Part shown: positions 36,430-48,668 of the stretch, piece by piece
How the letters are laid out: each line of letters opens with the position of its first letter
How positions within the stretch are numbered: the stretch's first letter is position 1
NCBI GenBank assembly: GCA_037957365.1
Contig: JARHVA010005485.1
Coordinates: 1,128,394 to 1,192,393, forward strand
Direction of reading: 5' to 3'
DNA from: Torreya grandis
Taxonomy: Eukaryota > Streptophyta > Pinopsida > Cupressales > Taxaceae
DNA length: 64,000 nucleotides
Program-made: the position numbers and the translations under genes
Notes under the pieces: model-generated
What the model was told of the DNA's origin: nothing
Seen by the model: only the letters and a program-made list of their open reading frames with translations
Database searches by the model: none

Positions 36430-37260
36430 AATTTACATATGGGTCATCTCATGCATTTCAGAAGTCAACTAAAAGAAATCATTCAAAATTATCACTATAT
36501 AAACAAATCAAGGCCTCGTTTCAAAAGGACTTAATATTTCTCTGATATCTATCTATTACATTACTACACATTGAGTAAATTTGCACTATTCTTCCCAAAT
36601 TCAATAACAATCACTAGAAACAATCACAAATCAAGTATAAAATATTTCTACTCAAGTCAAGAGTTAACATTGTCAAGTATTAAAGCCAAATTATTAACTG
36701 CATACATATAATGAAAAAGCACAATTGCACAATCACACTAGGTGGAAGAACTCGTATGGCTTGATTCCCTTTTTGAAGTATTGGAATACGTAGACAACGA
36801 TCAATCATCAAGGGAGTGATTAAAATCAACTCAACACATTACAATTCCCTTTCTTTTTTGTAAATTTCTAGTTCTCACAAGTACACTTAGGGTTTTCAAC
36901 GCAATAATATGAAAAATATAGGTTTATGTATGGCATTAATAGAATTGAAATATCTCAACCCTCTTAGCAGAGACAAAGGCATGAGGCAAAGCAATCGCAA
37001 TCTCATCAATTTCATAGTAGACAAATCTGCAATCAATGGACAAGACTGCATTGTGTAGCCATACAAGAAGCGTAGACTTGCCCAGACACAACTACAGACT
37101 TTGTTTTCAAACTCGAGTTGTCACAATCTTGTTTCTTCCTATTTTCCACTATTGGACAATTGCTACAGTCAGCCAAAAACAAATAACACTATGTTACTCT
37201 TTGGTTGTGTTTATTATATTTAACATATGTCACTTCTCAATCAATTTCAATTAATTATGA
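36430..37260 (+). repeat. Gypsy-LTR-like relic, copy 2
   Basis: Partner of 26,090-26,930 and, inverted, of 24,200-24,420. It has GAAGTATTGGAATACGTAGA at about 36,775, followed by an AATCAATCATCAAGG block. Non-coding. Confidence 0.5.
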
Positions 37261-37371
37261 TTTATATTCAGAATTATGCTTGAATGTCATATTACACTTT
37301 GAATAATTTTTCCATGATTTATACCTATCGAACACTATTAAATTAAAAATAAGACAAAACATAAGTTTAAG

Positions 37372-37590
37372 AGATGTTTTTGTTTTTTCAAAATTTGGTG
37401 ACTTTTAGGGGACATTTCTCTTCGTCCTGCCTTCCCCAAGATGTCCCAGGGGACTCGGACGGTTGCAGGTCAGAGGAAACACATCCCCAGATAACTATAA
37501 AAATATTCTAACATCAGCTCAGACTGACTTTTTTAAAAGTACACTAGCAGTAAGGAATTATATCGTTAAATTGAATGATACACCTATTAT
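37372..37590 (+). repeat. Dispersed repeat, copy 2
   Basis: Direct-orientation partner of 35,825-36,065, with the same block order (TTCAAAATTTGGTGACTTTT, CCCCAAGATGTCCCAG, AGTAAGGAATTATATCG, GAATGATACACC). Confidence 0.6.
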
Positions 37591-37599
37591 CTTTTATTA

Positions 37600-39296
37600 T
37601 TTATAAATTATTGAAAAACCCTCGATGAATAAGATGGAAAAGGTCAGATCACTCTCTCTCTTAAACATAGAAATCCTGTTTGAATATATAATTTTTTAGT
37701 TTTGATCGGTGAATATTTGAAACAATAACCGGGAGTTAAGATGCGACAGGCCTAATAATGACATCCGGAGCAGTGGAATGATATATGCTTTATCAGTATT
37801 AAGGGGAGAACTAGAAGCATTGTGTCCCCTGCTCAAATCCCATCTTGTGTAAAAGAACCTCCCCACCCTCAGCGTGCTTGTCGGGGAACGGGGGAGTGGG
37901 AGAGCAGAGGGGGCTAAAACATTAAATGTAACCGAGTAAATAAGATAGAGAACAGTCTAGTGTAAGACTTATAGCAGATGGTATATAACCAAATTTCAAG
38001 TTGCTGCATTTGGTATTTCCTCAGATGAGAAGAACTGTATCTCAGAGCAACATAGATCTCTAAGTTGATAGTAATATCCCGCTAATACAAAGAGGGAATG
38101 GGGGTAATCTAGAACATGCAACCAATAATTCAGCAATATGTCAATCCAAAATCACCTCCACCCTTCCCCAACCACAATCAAAGCCCCTCCTTTCAACTGT
38201 CATTGAAACAAAAGTAGACAGATCCTCTAACATTAGCAAATAGGGCATCATCTCCCAAATCTTTAGTCATACTCATGGCCTTCAGAAAGAAGTGCTTAAC
38301 TTACAGCTCCATCTTCGTTGTATCCATGCAACCACGTCTAAATAGAGGAGTAATCCTTTTTTTCTGCATTCTCACTATAAACATTGCTGCAAATATCTCA
38401 AAACATTTAGCAAGAAGCAAATGCATCAAGACATGGAAAACTCGCATCATGAAGGCATGATCTTGTCCTTTAAACGTTGAAAGTGACTCTTAATCATCTT
38501 TTTGTACTTAATTTGATTTTTTTTATTTTCAGCTGTTGAGGCTTAGAGCTCAAACAATACGCGATTCTTAGGACATCTTCGAGTTCAAAGCTCAGCCACA
38601 GGAAATCATGTTAGTAGAAACAGCCTATATGGTCAAACAGTAAATCATTCCCTCTCAACTTACTAATTGCATGATTACAAAAGTTAAAAATAAAAGTCGA
38701 CAGATACCACTCATTAGAAAATTCCATAATTAACATGATCCACTTAAATATCACACAGAAAAGTTGCATTTTCTCGCCGTTTGTTTTAAAAACCTGCAAA
38801 AGCCTACATCTAAGTTGTGTATCTAATAAATCCACCTCAGGGATGCTTAAGAAATGTTAAAATAGCTTATTATATGGTCATTTCCACCCCTCTGAAAGGC
38901 ACATGTCCTTCAAAGAGACTAGAAAGACAACATAAAATCCATAGAGAAGAAATTCAATGTTGAAAACGAAATTAAAGATATATTTGTGTTAATACTTAAA
39001 AAGGCATGCTTAGAATTTAGAAAAATCAAAGTGCCATTGAAGCTTATACACGAGTTCCGATGTTGCAACTATCCACTTGCTTGATTTTTCCTATCACTTG
39101 TCTCTTAATTAGGTTAAAGTATTAAAGTTACAACCAAGGATGAAACAGACTACCAAAAGAGTAGCGCCTACAGAAATGCCACAATTTACAAAAGGCCCAA
39201 GGATTGGCTTTATACATACTAAGAAAGAGATCACATACCCAAGAATATATCACTAAGCATTCCAAAATGTCACTTCTTTTGCATTCAGATCTTTTC
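37600..39296. other. Intergenic DNA downstream of the TPK gene
   Basis: No coding region recognised. A guanine-rich tract at 37,883-37,913 has runs of 4, 5, 3 and 5 G with loops of 3, 3 and 8, a weaker G-quadruplex candidate. The part nearest 39,297 should hold the 3' untranslated region of the minus-strand TPK gene, whose end I cannot place. Confidence 0.4.
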
Positions 39297-39359
39297 TTAA
39301 AATTCTGGTGCTTGCTGTGCAAGGTTCAAGTCAGATTTTGTAAGTGTCCCTGAGTGGTC
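39297..39359 (-). other. Open continuation of the TPK frame beyond the TGA
   Basis: Directly after the TGA at 39,360-39,362 the same frame stays open for 20 codons to a TAA at 39,297-39,299. It reads DHSGTLTKSDLNLAQ and then five more residues. This is the expected remainder of the second EF-hand loop and C-terminus of plant TPK channels. It shows that the TGA lies inside formerly coding sequence. Confidence 0.85.
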
Positions 39360-40604
39360 TCAATCAAGATCATCGAACTCTTTCAAAAGAAGTCTTACAT
39401 CTTCCTCTTCAATCTTCCCCATCTCTTTTAATTTATAAATAATAAACTCTGAAGCACTGAAAAGTGACATTAAATTAAAATCACGTATCTCTGACTTAAA
39501 TATTTGAAGTTCCAATAGCAAAGAAAAACACAAAACATTCCAGCAACGTCTACCAGCTTATTAAACTCTAAAATCTCTACTTGTCAAAATAGTCACTACT
39601 ACTTCTCTAATTTCTGAGCATATGATAAGTGTGCATAATCTTACATGTAACCTACAAACTATGAACTTTTGTCTTAATGCAACAAAATTGTACATACTCT
39701 ACCTCACAACACCATCACAATCCATATCTGCTGCCTCAAGATCTGTCACAGTTGTCTTGCGACTCAAGACCCAATGCACTAGTTTCTGCTGCCTATCTTC
39801 CGTTCTTACCTCAGCAAGGTACAAGAAGAACTGTGCCAAACATAGGGTACTGACCAAGATCCAAATAATAGCAAATATGCGTCCACCTTCTGTCGAAAAG
39901 CTTTCATCCCCATATCCTAAAGTTGTAATTGTTGAGCACACACAATAGAATGAGTTGAGTAAATCTAAACCCTCGATTTCATGGAGGACAACTATTCCAA
40001 CCACTATCAGAAATAGCAGTATTGCAAGAGATACTAATAGCTTCCACTGTGCTCTGTGGATCATCTTTTCACTCTGGAACTCGTCGAGAACAGTATTTTG
40101 CTGCTTGCGAAATGATTTGATCAGCAACCTTTCCTGCTTCTCAACAAGGTAATCTGCTGCACTGCTAAGAAGCAAGGCCACAAGGGCTATTCCAGAAAAT
40201 ACAAAGACACAAGCTAAAAGCTTTGCAAGAACACCATTGGGCACAAGATCTCCATAACCAACAGTGGTCATTGTTACAATGCTGAAATATAAAGCATCAA
40301 CCATCCTGCTTGTCTTCAAACCACTCAGTTCATGCTCTACATTGTAAAAACAGATCATGCCCACTCCCAAGTAAATAGTCAGGATCAATCCAGCTTGAGT
40401 CAGTGTCGGACGACTGCCGTGGGTTTTGTCCGGTAATACAGAAATCAGGTCCTTTTTTATGGTTTTTTGTTGATTTAAAGAAGATGGAGCACTTTTAACA
40501 CGACAAAGTCGCCCTGATTTTGAATTTACATCCTTCTGGGGTTGATTTGAAAAATTAGGCAAGAGGGGCTCTTTTATTTCATTCTCTTTCACAGAAACCT
40601 CCAT
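39360..40604 (-). CDS. TPK: Two-pore-domain potassium channel (TPK/KCO family), truncated C-terminus
   Basis: Exon 1 is 39,703-40,604 and exon 2 is 39,360-39,456. The intron has GT/AG borders (AG/GTAGAG and TTTTCAG/TGC), giving 332 residues. TPK channels are K+-selective leak channels, mostly of the vacuolar membrane, gated by Ca2+ and 14-3-3 proteins. Visible in order: the 14-3-3 site RVKSAP (35-40, R-x-x-S-x-P); a membrane helix near 70-88; pore 1 TTVGYGD (113-119); helices near 128-148 and 188-208; pore 2 TTLGYGD (227-233); a helix near 243-264; and EF-hand 1 with loop D293, D295, D297, G298, E304. EF-hand 2 is broken at loop position 2 by TGA. Both K+ filters are intact. Relatives are usually about 350-360 residues, so only about 20 residues are lost. 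It is probably expressed but may respond less to Ca2+. Confidence 0.95.
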
Positions 40605-40763
40605 TCCAGAATCCAGACGCGTAGAACTATAAGGAGTTCATTAATTAAAAACTACAGCTTAAAACAACCAAAGCCGGTGCATTCACAAGCTGCTTTCAAT
40701 TTGAACCTTTACTGATGCATCATTCCTCAGAGGGCTTACTTTCAGTTTCACTGGCCATTTAAT
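40605..40763 (-). other. Probable 5' untranslated exon of the TPK gene
   Basis: On the minus strand a pyrimidine-rich stretch ending CTTTCAG (40,764-40,770) looks like a splice acceptor. It would place an untranslated exon border at 40,763. The leader includes a 12-codon upstream ORF (40,720-40,758, beginning MASETESK) and further short ones, which could lower translation. The upstream exon and promoter are not identified. Confidence 0.45.
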
Positions 40764-40831
40764 CTGAAAGAAAGAAGCAACAATTAGTGCAAAATACTGA
40801 TCCAAGAAGACATTACTAGCAGTTATTTACC

Positions 40832-41790
40832 TAATGTCTTTGCACATCAGTTCAAAATTATTCTCTTGCAACAAGTTTTATCAAAAATACGAGCAATAGT
40901 ATTTCCACAGTCCAGGTAGAGTGCAGTGAATGCTTCTGGATGTAACTGTGTGAGTGCTTCTAAACGCTTCAAAAAGCACTCACACAGTTACATCCGGAAG
41001 CATTTATCAAAATAGTCAACAAATTGTTAGATTATGATGCTGAAGGATCCTTGGTAAAGTTTGGTTAAAAATGACTTGTGAGTTTGAATGAGAAAATAAA
41101 TGTGCAGGCAAGGATAAAGTGTCAGTCTAAAGATAACAATAAAAATGAAACGAAGGATAAAGCTTGCATGCTCTTTCCTTATTGTTCATTCAAAGAGACC
41201 ACCGGGGAGGTTGGATTGATGTAGAAGCTGCTGGATTATATGGGAAATACCTCTGTTTCTTTGTAATAATATCTGACAATTTGTTTTCTGGTTTTCTTCA
41301 TTGTGGGGAATTGATTCAAGAGATTAAAATCATTATTATAGCTTCTATACTTATAATTTTTTATTTTAAGGGCGGGCAAAATTTTCCTCTAACAAAAGTT
41401 AGGTATGCCAATACTGTATCTATTTTCGCTGTTTATTGTGTTTTTTTCTGAGGCGTTTACTTGGGCACTCTGATTGGCTGAGCGCTTGGCAGGTTTAATG
41501 AATCTACAGAATGTTAAGGCAAACAAATATGAACCTCAAAAAATAAATAACAGGCCTATCCACATTGAAAGCAAAGAAATCAATAGCAATAATCACAAAC
41601 TTTGATGTTAAATCATTACAAAAAAGAGGAAATACTCTGGGTTGTCAAGCCAAAGACCTACCAAATCACACAAAGCTGCGTTTCCAACCAAGTATGAGGC
41701 CCACTTCGATAAATTAGCAGGTTCCTCATCTTAAAATGAAGTGCAATATCCACTGCATTCACCAATCAGGTAAAACCAAAGGTATTCAAC
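40832..41790. repeat. TPK-upstream sequence related to the duplicon left arm
   Basis: The piece at about 40,832-40,895 (AATGTCTTTGCACATCAG, then CTTGCAACAAGTTTTATCAA) resembles 42,007-42,065 and 484-540. The piece at about 41,572-41,780 (AATCAATAGCAAT, then CCAAATCACACAAAG) resembles 42,287-42,500 and 760-960. About 680 bp separate the two pieces here, against about 220 bp in the duplicons. This indicates an older, more diverged duplicate directly upstream of the TPK gene. No coding region is seen. Confidence 0.55.
40929..41004. other. Long hairpin (31-bp arms) upstream of TPK
   Basis: The left arm 40,929-40,959 and right arm 40,974-41,004 are inverted repeats with a single mismatch, separated by 14 bp. 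On the minus strand the hairpin lies about 325 bp upstream of the TPK start codon, probably in the 5' intron or promoter. It may be a small foldback element or a precursor-like RNA hairpin. Confidence 0.85.
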
Positions 41791-43539
41791 AAGTGTGGGA
41801 AATTTCAATCCACACTTCTTGAGATAACCAAGTCATGAAGTGGTAAGTAATGCAATGGTGGAGCTGGCCATTGGCCGCAGGGTTTGCCCTGTGCCTGAAT
41901 CCTAGCCTAGTCTGCCAAATTTTGCAAAATGGTATCAGAAACAGATGTTTTGATTTGGTATAGATAAAAGCTCTGACCTCGGTATTATAATTTACCACTT
42001 ATATATTTGATGTCTTTGCACATTGGTCCAATATTGTCTCTTGAGACAAGCTTTATCAAGCATAGGCTTTTCTCCCTAATGATGAGTCTGGTATAAGACT
42101 CAAATCATGAGAAATAAAAACTCATATGCAGTGGAGTCCAAAAACTTCTGCAAAGATGTTTCACTGTGAAATCAACCTGAACTCGGATCTTTATTAGTTT
42201 TAGATCAATAGCTACCGATTTTATCAATGCAAACTGTTGTGGACTTCAGAAAATAAATAAGCAAGCCTACCCAGACTAAAACAAATCAATAGCAATCCCA
42301 ATTCTATTCATAGAATTTGTAGCCTAGTTGTTGCGGAAAAAAGGAAAAGCAGTTTTCAAGTTAAAGACTAACCAAATTACAAAAAGCTGTCTTTTCAAAC
42401 CATGTATGATACCCATTTCTGTAAATCAATGACTTCCGGTCTTCTCATCTTATCATTTAGTACTAAATGCTTGGATTATCAAATCAGGTGCAAACCAAAC
42501 ATTTCAGACGTAGGCATCAAACAAGTACAAGAGGTAGGTATCAATGCACACTACCAAAGACAACCACATCATGTAGGTGAAAGTAACCCAGCAGCAGAGC
42601 AGTGACTGTTGGGTTGTGTTTTAGTAATAAGATTTCCCTCTTATTGCAAAGACCACTTAGGTTCAAAACCTACTAACACTCTACCCACGTTATTTTGCAT
42701 AGACCAGCTGTTACTTAAACCTAGGAGCTTCCCATGGCAGCATAGAAACCACCATGAGTTAAACCTATGAGCTTCCCATGACAGCATAGACACAGGGAGA
42801 TGCATCTCCCAGTATAGCATAGAGACTTTATATGCAGTCTCCTGCATCTTCTGAAAATTATATATATATATATACATAGATGCCTCTCTTGCAGGGGCTG
42901 TAACTTTTGATCCGGGAACCCGTTTGAGTTCTCGTTCACATCAAAACAAAGGTCTCGAAAAGAAAAATGCCGGCATAACCAGCCTTATCCAATTAGGGTA
43001 GTTTTCAAAATATTTCGGAGGCCATACGTGACTATCTAAGGGTCTAAAAATGCATTTTAATATATTTTTTGAGATTTTCTATTTTTAGAAATGTGATATT
43101 TTTGTAATCAGACATGAACTTCAGTTGAAATTCGTCCATTCATTTGACTTAAGTATACAGAGGATAAGTGAAGATTTTTAGGTCCATCCGAGCTCACATG
43201 TAAAAGTTACTAAAAATAGTAGAGTCATTTAACTCTAGGTAGCTTTTTAATTTATTTAGGTTTTTAAATTTTGCATGTCAACTCCAATTTCGAGTTGAGC
43301 TTTTATTTAAAGACTCTTATGTAATTATTTTAATTCATTCACAAAGAATCAATAAAGATTATTGTTTCACGAAATTCTGGGTGGTGTATTAGAATTTTTT
43401 TTGCTTTGCTAGTTATTGATTTCATCATCTGGTATCAAAGCAATTTCAAATCTTGGAGGTAATATCTTTGTTAATTTGTATTTGAATTCAAAATTATATT
43501 TTGGGAGAAAAATTTGTGATTGAATAACAAGTTTAAAAG

Positions 43540-45660
43540 ATGCCAAGAGGAAGATGAAGAATTGCATAGATGAACTGAGCTATGCAACAGTTGCAGAGGC
43601 AAATGTCACATATCAAAGACAAAGGGAAGAGGTGGATGAAACAAATGAAGAAACTGATTGTGAGGAAGAAATTCAGTAAGAAGAGAAAAAACAAGAACCA
43701 ACATCAATTGAAGAAGTGATGGTTAGGGCCTTAAAGGGAAAGAACGAAGGAATCAAGGCAGAAGTTTCAAAGTATGGAAGTAATTTAAAACTAGAGGAGT
43801 TGATCAATTGGTTAAATAATATGAAAAAGTTTTTCTAGTGGAAAAGTCTGAAAGAATAAAAGAAAGTAAAGTTTGCCTGCACAAAATTGAAAGGTCATGC
43901 AATGATTTGGTGGGATCACCTGCAGAAAGAGAGACAAAAATAGATTAAAGAAAAAATCAAGACTTGGAGTAAGATGGAAAAGAAACTAAGAGAGAAATTT
44001 CTTCCAATAGATTATGCACAAACCCTTTACAAAGGATTTCAGAATTTAAGGCAAAAATACCATAGCATACAAGACTATACAAATGAGTTTTACAAGTTAT
44101 CCATACGAGTGGAGTATAATGAAACAAAATAGTAGATGGCTGCAAGGTATGTAAATAGTTTAAAGTTTTTCATTCAAAATGTATTGAGCATACATAAAAT
44201 AAATAGCATGGAAGAGGCTTACCAATTAACTTTGAAGGCAGGGGAAAAACAAAATAGACAGGGTTTTAGAAGATCAACTAGGCCAAAAAAATGACAATTA
44301 TCTCCAATAAGGGGACGAGGTGGGTTCAATCTCACTAAAGGTGGGTTTAATTCCACTGGAGGAGAATCATCTCGTGGTACAAAAAAACAAGAGGACAAGA
44401 GACGAGGGTTTCAATATCAACAAAGAGGAAAATAATTTGACAGAGGTAGAGGCTATGGTGGTGATAGAGGATGTAATGGTCCATACAAACCTTGTGTTTG
44501 TTACAAATGTGGGAAAAAAAGGACACAGAACATTTAAGTGTCTGCACTATCAAGAAAAAGAAAGGAGACAAGAGAATCGGTTAAGAGTAAATTTGGTTGA
44601 TGCTGAGACAAAAGAACAAAATACATAAGTTGTCACAGTAGACATAGAATAAAATCTCACGATGAGGAGAACAATGATAGCTCCAAAGAAAGAACAAGTG
44701 TAGAATAACGAAGGTGGTGATTCATGACTGCATTCAAATATTTTTCAAACAAGGTGGAAGTCACGGGGTAAAATATGCAAAGTAATTATAATTGGTGGTC
44801 GTTGTCAAAATGTGGTTTCTAAAAAAAGGGTAAAGAAACTAGGCCTGCAAGGTGAAAAATATCCTTGTCCTTATCGGATTTCATGGTTTAAGGGAGTGAA
44901 GTTACAATAGATAAAATGTGTCTAATTAAGTTTTTACTTTTTTACAGAAAAACTTACAGGGATGAAATATGGTGTGATGTTATCTCCGTGGATGCATGTC
45001 ATGTGTTGTTGGAAAGGCCATGGCAATATGACAGAAAAACAATTTACATATACTTTTTGAAAATGCGAATTTAATTCCACTAGAAGAGAATCATCTCGTA
45101 GTACAAAAAAACAAGATGATAATAGACAAGGATTTCAATATCAACAAAAGGGACGAGGATTTCAAAGAGACAGAGGCTATGGTGGTGGTAGAGGATGTAA
45201 TGATCCATGCAAACCTTATGTTTGTTACAAATGTGAAAAAAAAAAGACACAGAGTGTTTAAATGTCTACACTATCATGAACAAGAAAGGAAACAAGAGGA
45301 TTGACCAAGAGTAAATTTGGTTGAAGCTGAGAGAGAAGAACAAAATATAGAAGTTGCCGCAATAGACATCGGAGAAAATTTCATGATGGGGAGAACAATG
45401 ATAGCTCCAAAGAAAGAACTAGTGCAAAAGAACGAGGGTGGTGATTCATGACTGCATTCAAATATTTTTTGAACAAGATGCAAGTCAGGGGGTAAGATAT
45501 GCAAAGTAATTATAATTAATGGTCATTGTGATAATGTGGTTCCTAAAGAATTGGTAAAGAATCTAGGTTTGCAACGTGAAAAATATCCTTGTCCTTATCA
45601 GATTTCATGGTTTGAGAAAGGGAGTGAAGTTACATTAGATAAAATATATTTAAGTTTTTA
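43540..45660 (+). pseudogene. gag and protease region of gypsy B, with tandem duplication
   Basis: Gag begins at 43,540 (MPRGR) and is broken at once. The zinc-knuckle to protease segment is present twice: 44,346-45,069 and 45,070-45,793, offset 724 bp. In both units the CCHC knuckle is damaged by a changed adenine run (around 44,512 and 45,236), which shifts the frame. Copy A has one unit only, so the duplication arose after the two duplicons separated. Confidence 0.75.
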
Positions 45661-45679
45661 TTTTTTTATAAAAAAACTT

Positions 45680-48000
45680 ACAAAGATGAAATATGGTGTG
45701 ATGTTATTTCCATAGATGCATGTCATGTGTTATTGGGAAAGCCATGGCAATATGATAGAAAAACAATTCATGATAAAGCAAATAATACATATATTTTTTG
45801 GAAAAGTGGTACAAATATAGTTTTATTACCTCTTAAAGAAGGGCAAGTAGAAAGCATGTTGTCCACAAAATAATTTACCAAAGACATGAAGATGATAAAG
45901 TGTTGTTATACATTAATAACAAAAAAAAAGGACATAAGTGGTGCAAATGTCAGAAGAAGCAACCAAAGTGTGGAAAGCATATGCATATGTTATCCCTGAT
46001 GAATTACCTGATGGTTTACCACCAAAGAGGGGCATTCAACATCATATTGATTTGAATCCAGGATCAGCTCTACTCAATCAAACCGCTTATAGGGTGAATC
46101 CTACTGAACATACAGCATTGAATAGACATGTTATTGAATTGATGAGAAAACGTGTAGTGAGAGAAAACATGAATCCATGTATAACCCTAACACTGCTAAC
46201 TCCAAAAAAAGATTGAACATGAATGATGTGTGTGGATGGCAAAGCAATCAATAAAATCATAATCAAATACAGATTTCCTATACCTCACCTAGATGATACG
46301 CTGGATGTGTTTGTAGGATAAAAACACTTTACAAAGATTGATCTAAGGAGTGACTACTATCAAATTTGAATTTGTGAAGGAGATGAGTGAAAAACGGCAT
46401 TCAAGACTATGGATGACTTATATGAGTGGATGGTGATGCCATTCGGATTGTCCAATGCACCCAACACATTTATGAAGATGATAAACACGGTACTTTGAGA
46501 ATATGTTGGTAAGTTTGTGGTGGTTTATTTTTATCATATTTTGATATTCAATAAGAATAAAGAAAAACACTTAAAGCATTTGAGAATGGTATTAGAATAG
46601 TTAATAAAATGCAAATCTAAAGAAATACAAGTTTATGCAAAATAATTTGGTATTTTTTGGATTTTTAGTTTCAGAAAATGGTTTGAGAATGGATGAAGAA
46701 AAGGTAGAGGCAATTGTTGAGTGGCCTATTTCGAGAAGCATATCAAAGGTATGAAGTTTTCATGGTTTAGCAACTTTTTACAGAAAGTTTATTAAAAATT
46801 TTAGTGGTATTGTTACACCAATAACAGATTGCATGAAGGGAAAAGAATTTGTGTGGACAAAGGCAACGACAAAAAAACTTTCAATTTTTGAAGAAAGTGA
46901 CAAAAAGAAACTATTTTAACATTACCAGATTTTAACAAAGTGTTGAGGTAGATTGTGATGCTTCACATCACATGCAGGTATTTGTCTTGTGTTGAATCAA
47001 GAACGAAGGCCTATAGGATATTTCAATGAGAAATTGAATGAGGTAAGGAAGAAATATTCTACATATGATGTTAAATTTTATGTCATTTGTACAAGCCTTA
47101 AGACATTGGAGGCATTACCTACTGCCTAAGAAATTTATCCTATTTACAGACCATAAAGCCTTGAAGCATGTAAACAATCAAAAAAAGATAAATAGTAGAC
47201 ATACAAAGTGGGTGTTTTTCTTATAGCGATATACTTTTGTTTTGAAACATAAATCAGGAAAACAGAATCAAGTAGTTGATGCTTTGAGCAAACGAGTGAC
47301 AGTATTAACTACTACGATGAGTGAAGTAGTTGGATTTAAAGTTGTTAAAAAATTGTGTGATCTTGATCTAGTTTTTTGGAAGATAATTGAACAATGTAGG
47401 AATCCATTAGCAGGTGAGACATGTACTATTCATGATGATTATCTTATACAGACTAGTTATTTCTTCAAGGGTAAACAATGTTGTATTCTGATTGGCTCTA
47501 TGAGACACAATATTGTAAAAAAATTACATAACGCTAGTTTGAGTGGACACTTTTGTTAAGAATAAGACAATAGCTTTGGTGGAAGAGAAGCATTTTTTGC
47601 CAAAGATGAAGGTAGATGTGGCAAGGTATGTTTCAAGATTCGGGTTATGCCAAGTTGATAAAGGTAATGCACAAAATACAACATTGTACATGCCATTACC
47701 AGTACCAAGAGAACTATGGACAAATTTAAATATGAACTTTGTATTGGGATCGCCAAATACACACAAAGGTAATGATTCAATTTTTTTTGTAGACAAGTTT
47801 TCTAAGATGGTTCATTTATTTGCATGTAAGAAAACCAATGATGCCACTAAAATAGCAGATATGTTTTTTAAATATGTTGTGAAATTGCATGGTGTTCCCA
47901 AAACCATTACTTCAAACAGGGATACAAAATTTCTAAGCCATTTTTGGACGACTCTATGGAAGAAACTAAGAACTAAACTACTATTTAGTAGTACATAACA
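45680..48000 (+). pseudogene. pol of gypsy B, degenerate
   Basis: The RT N-terminal part is open at 45,938-46,216 (GLPPKRGIQHHIDLNPGSAL, then KKD), followed by a stop. The RT catalytic box reads YFYH at about 46,526, so both catalytic aspartates are gone. RNase H with a DCDAS-like block lies at about 46,690-47,240. The start of integrase is open at 47,242-47,559 and its core at 47,543-47,998 (MNFVLGSPNTHKGNDSIFFV, then DKFSKMVHLF). Protein-level similarity to copy A is clear throughout. Confidence 0.85.
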
Positions 48001-48510
48001 ATTTCATAAACCAATCTACGAGGAAATCACCATTTCATATTGTTTATGACAAAAATCCTAAAAATGTTTTAGATTTGGAGCAGTTACCAATTGTGGAATG
48101 GGTTAGTGTTGATGCAGTAACATTTGCAAAACACTTACAACAGTTGCATTAAGTAAGAAGAAATCTAAAGGAAAGCAATGACAAGTATAAGACAACAACA
48201 TATATTACAAAGTCAAAGGTATTTGAAGGAGATTTGATGATGGTGTATTTGAGAAAATAAATATTTCTCCTAGGAACATACAATACATTGAAGTACAAAA
48301 AGATTGGTCCATGCAAAATTGTGAAGAGAATCAATGGCAATGCTTATGAGATGCATTTACCACAGAATTTTGATATTTCTCCAATATTTAATATTTGAAG
48401 TTTATATGATTTTCATGGAGAAGATGTTGAAGGGGAAGAAGATGAAGTGGTGCATTGGAAGCAACAGATACCAAAGAAGAAGAAAGAAAAGATAGCATAG
48501 GTACACAAGA

Positions 48511-48608
48511 CAAAACAACTATAACAAGTATTTGATACAGTGGGAAATACTACAAGTAGACAACACTTGGATTTCAAAATTAAAGTTGAAGAAGATTTAC
48601 AAAAATAA
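48511..48608 (+). pseudogene. Chromodomain-like tail, gypsy B
   Basis: NYNKYLIQWEILQVDNTWIS and a lysine-rich end are open until the stop at 48,606-48,608. It matches the segment in copy A and supports placing this family among the chromoviruses. Confidence 0.65.
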
Positions 48609-48668
48609 ATGACAGGTGTATAATCAGGGCAACTCGCAAGAGCTGATTTGTTTTCAACTAGATGAGAA

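Noticed and set aside
39622..40152. Plus-strand ORFs opposite the TPK exon
   Set aside because: They are antisense shadows of the conserved channel sequence and have no motifs.
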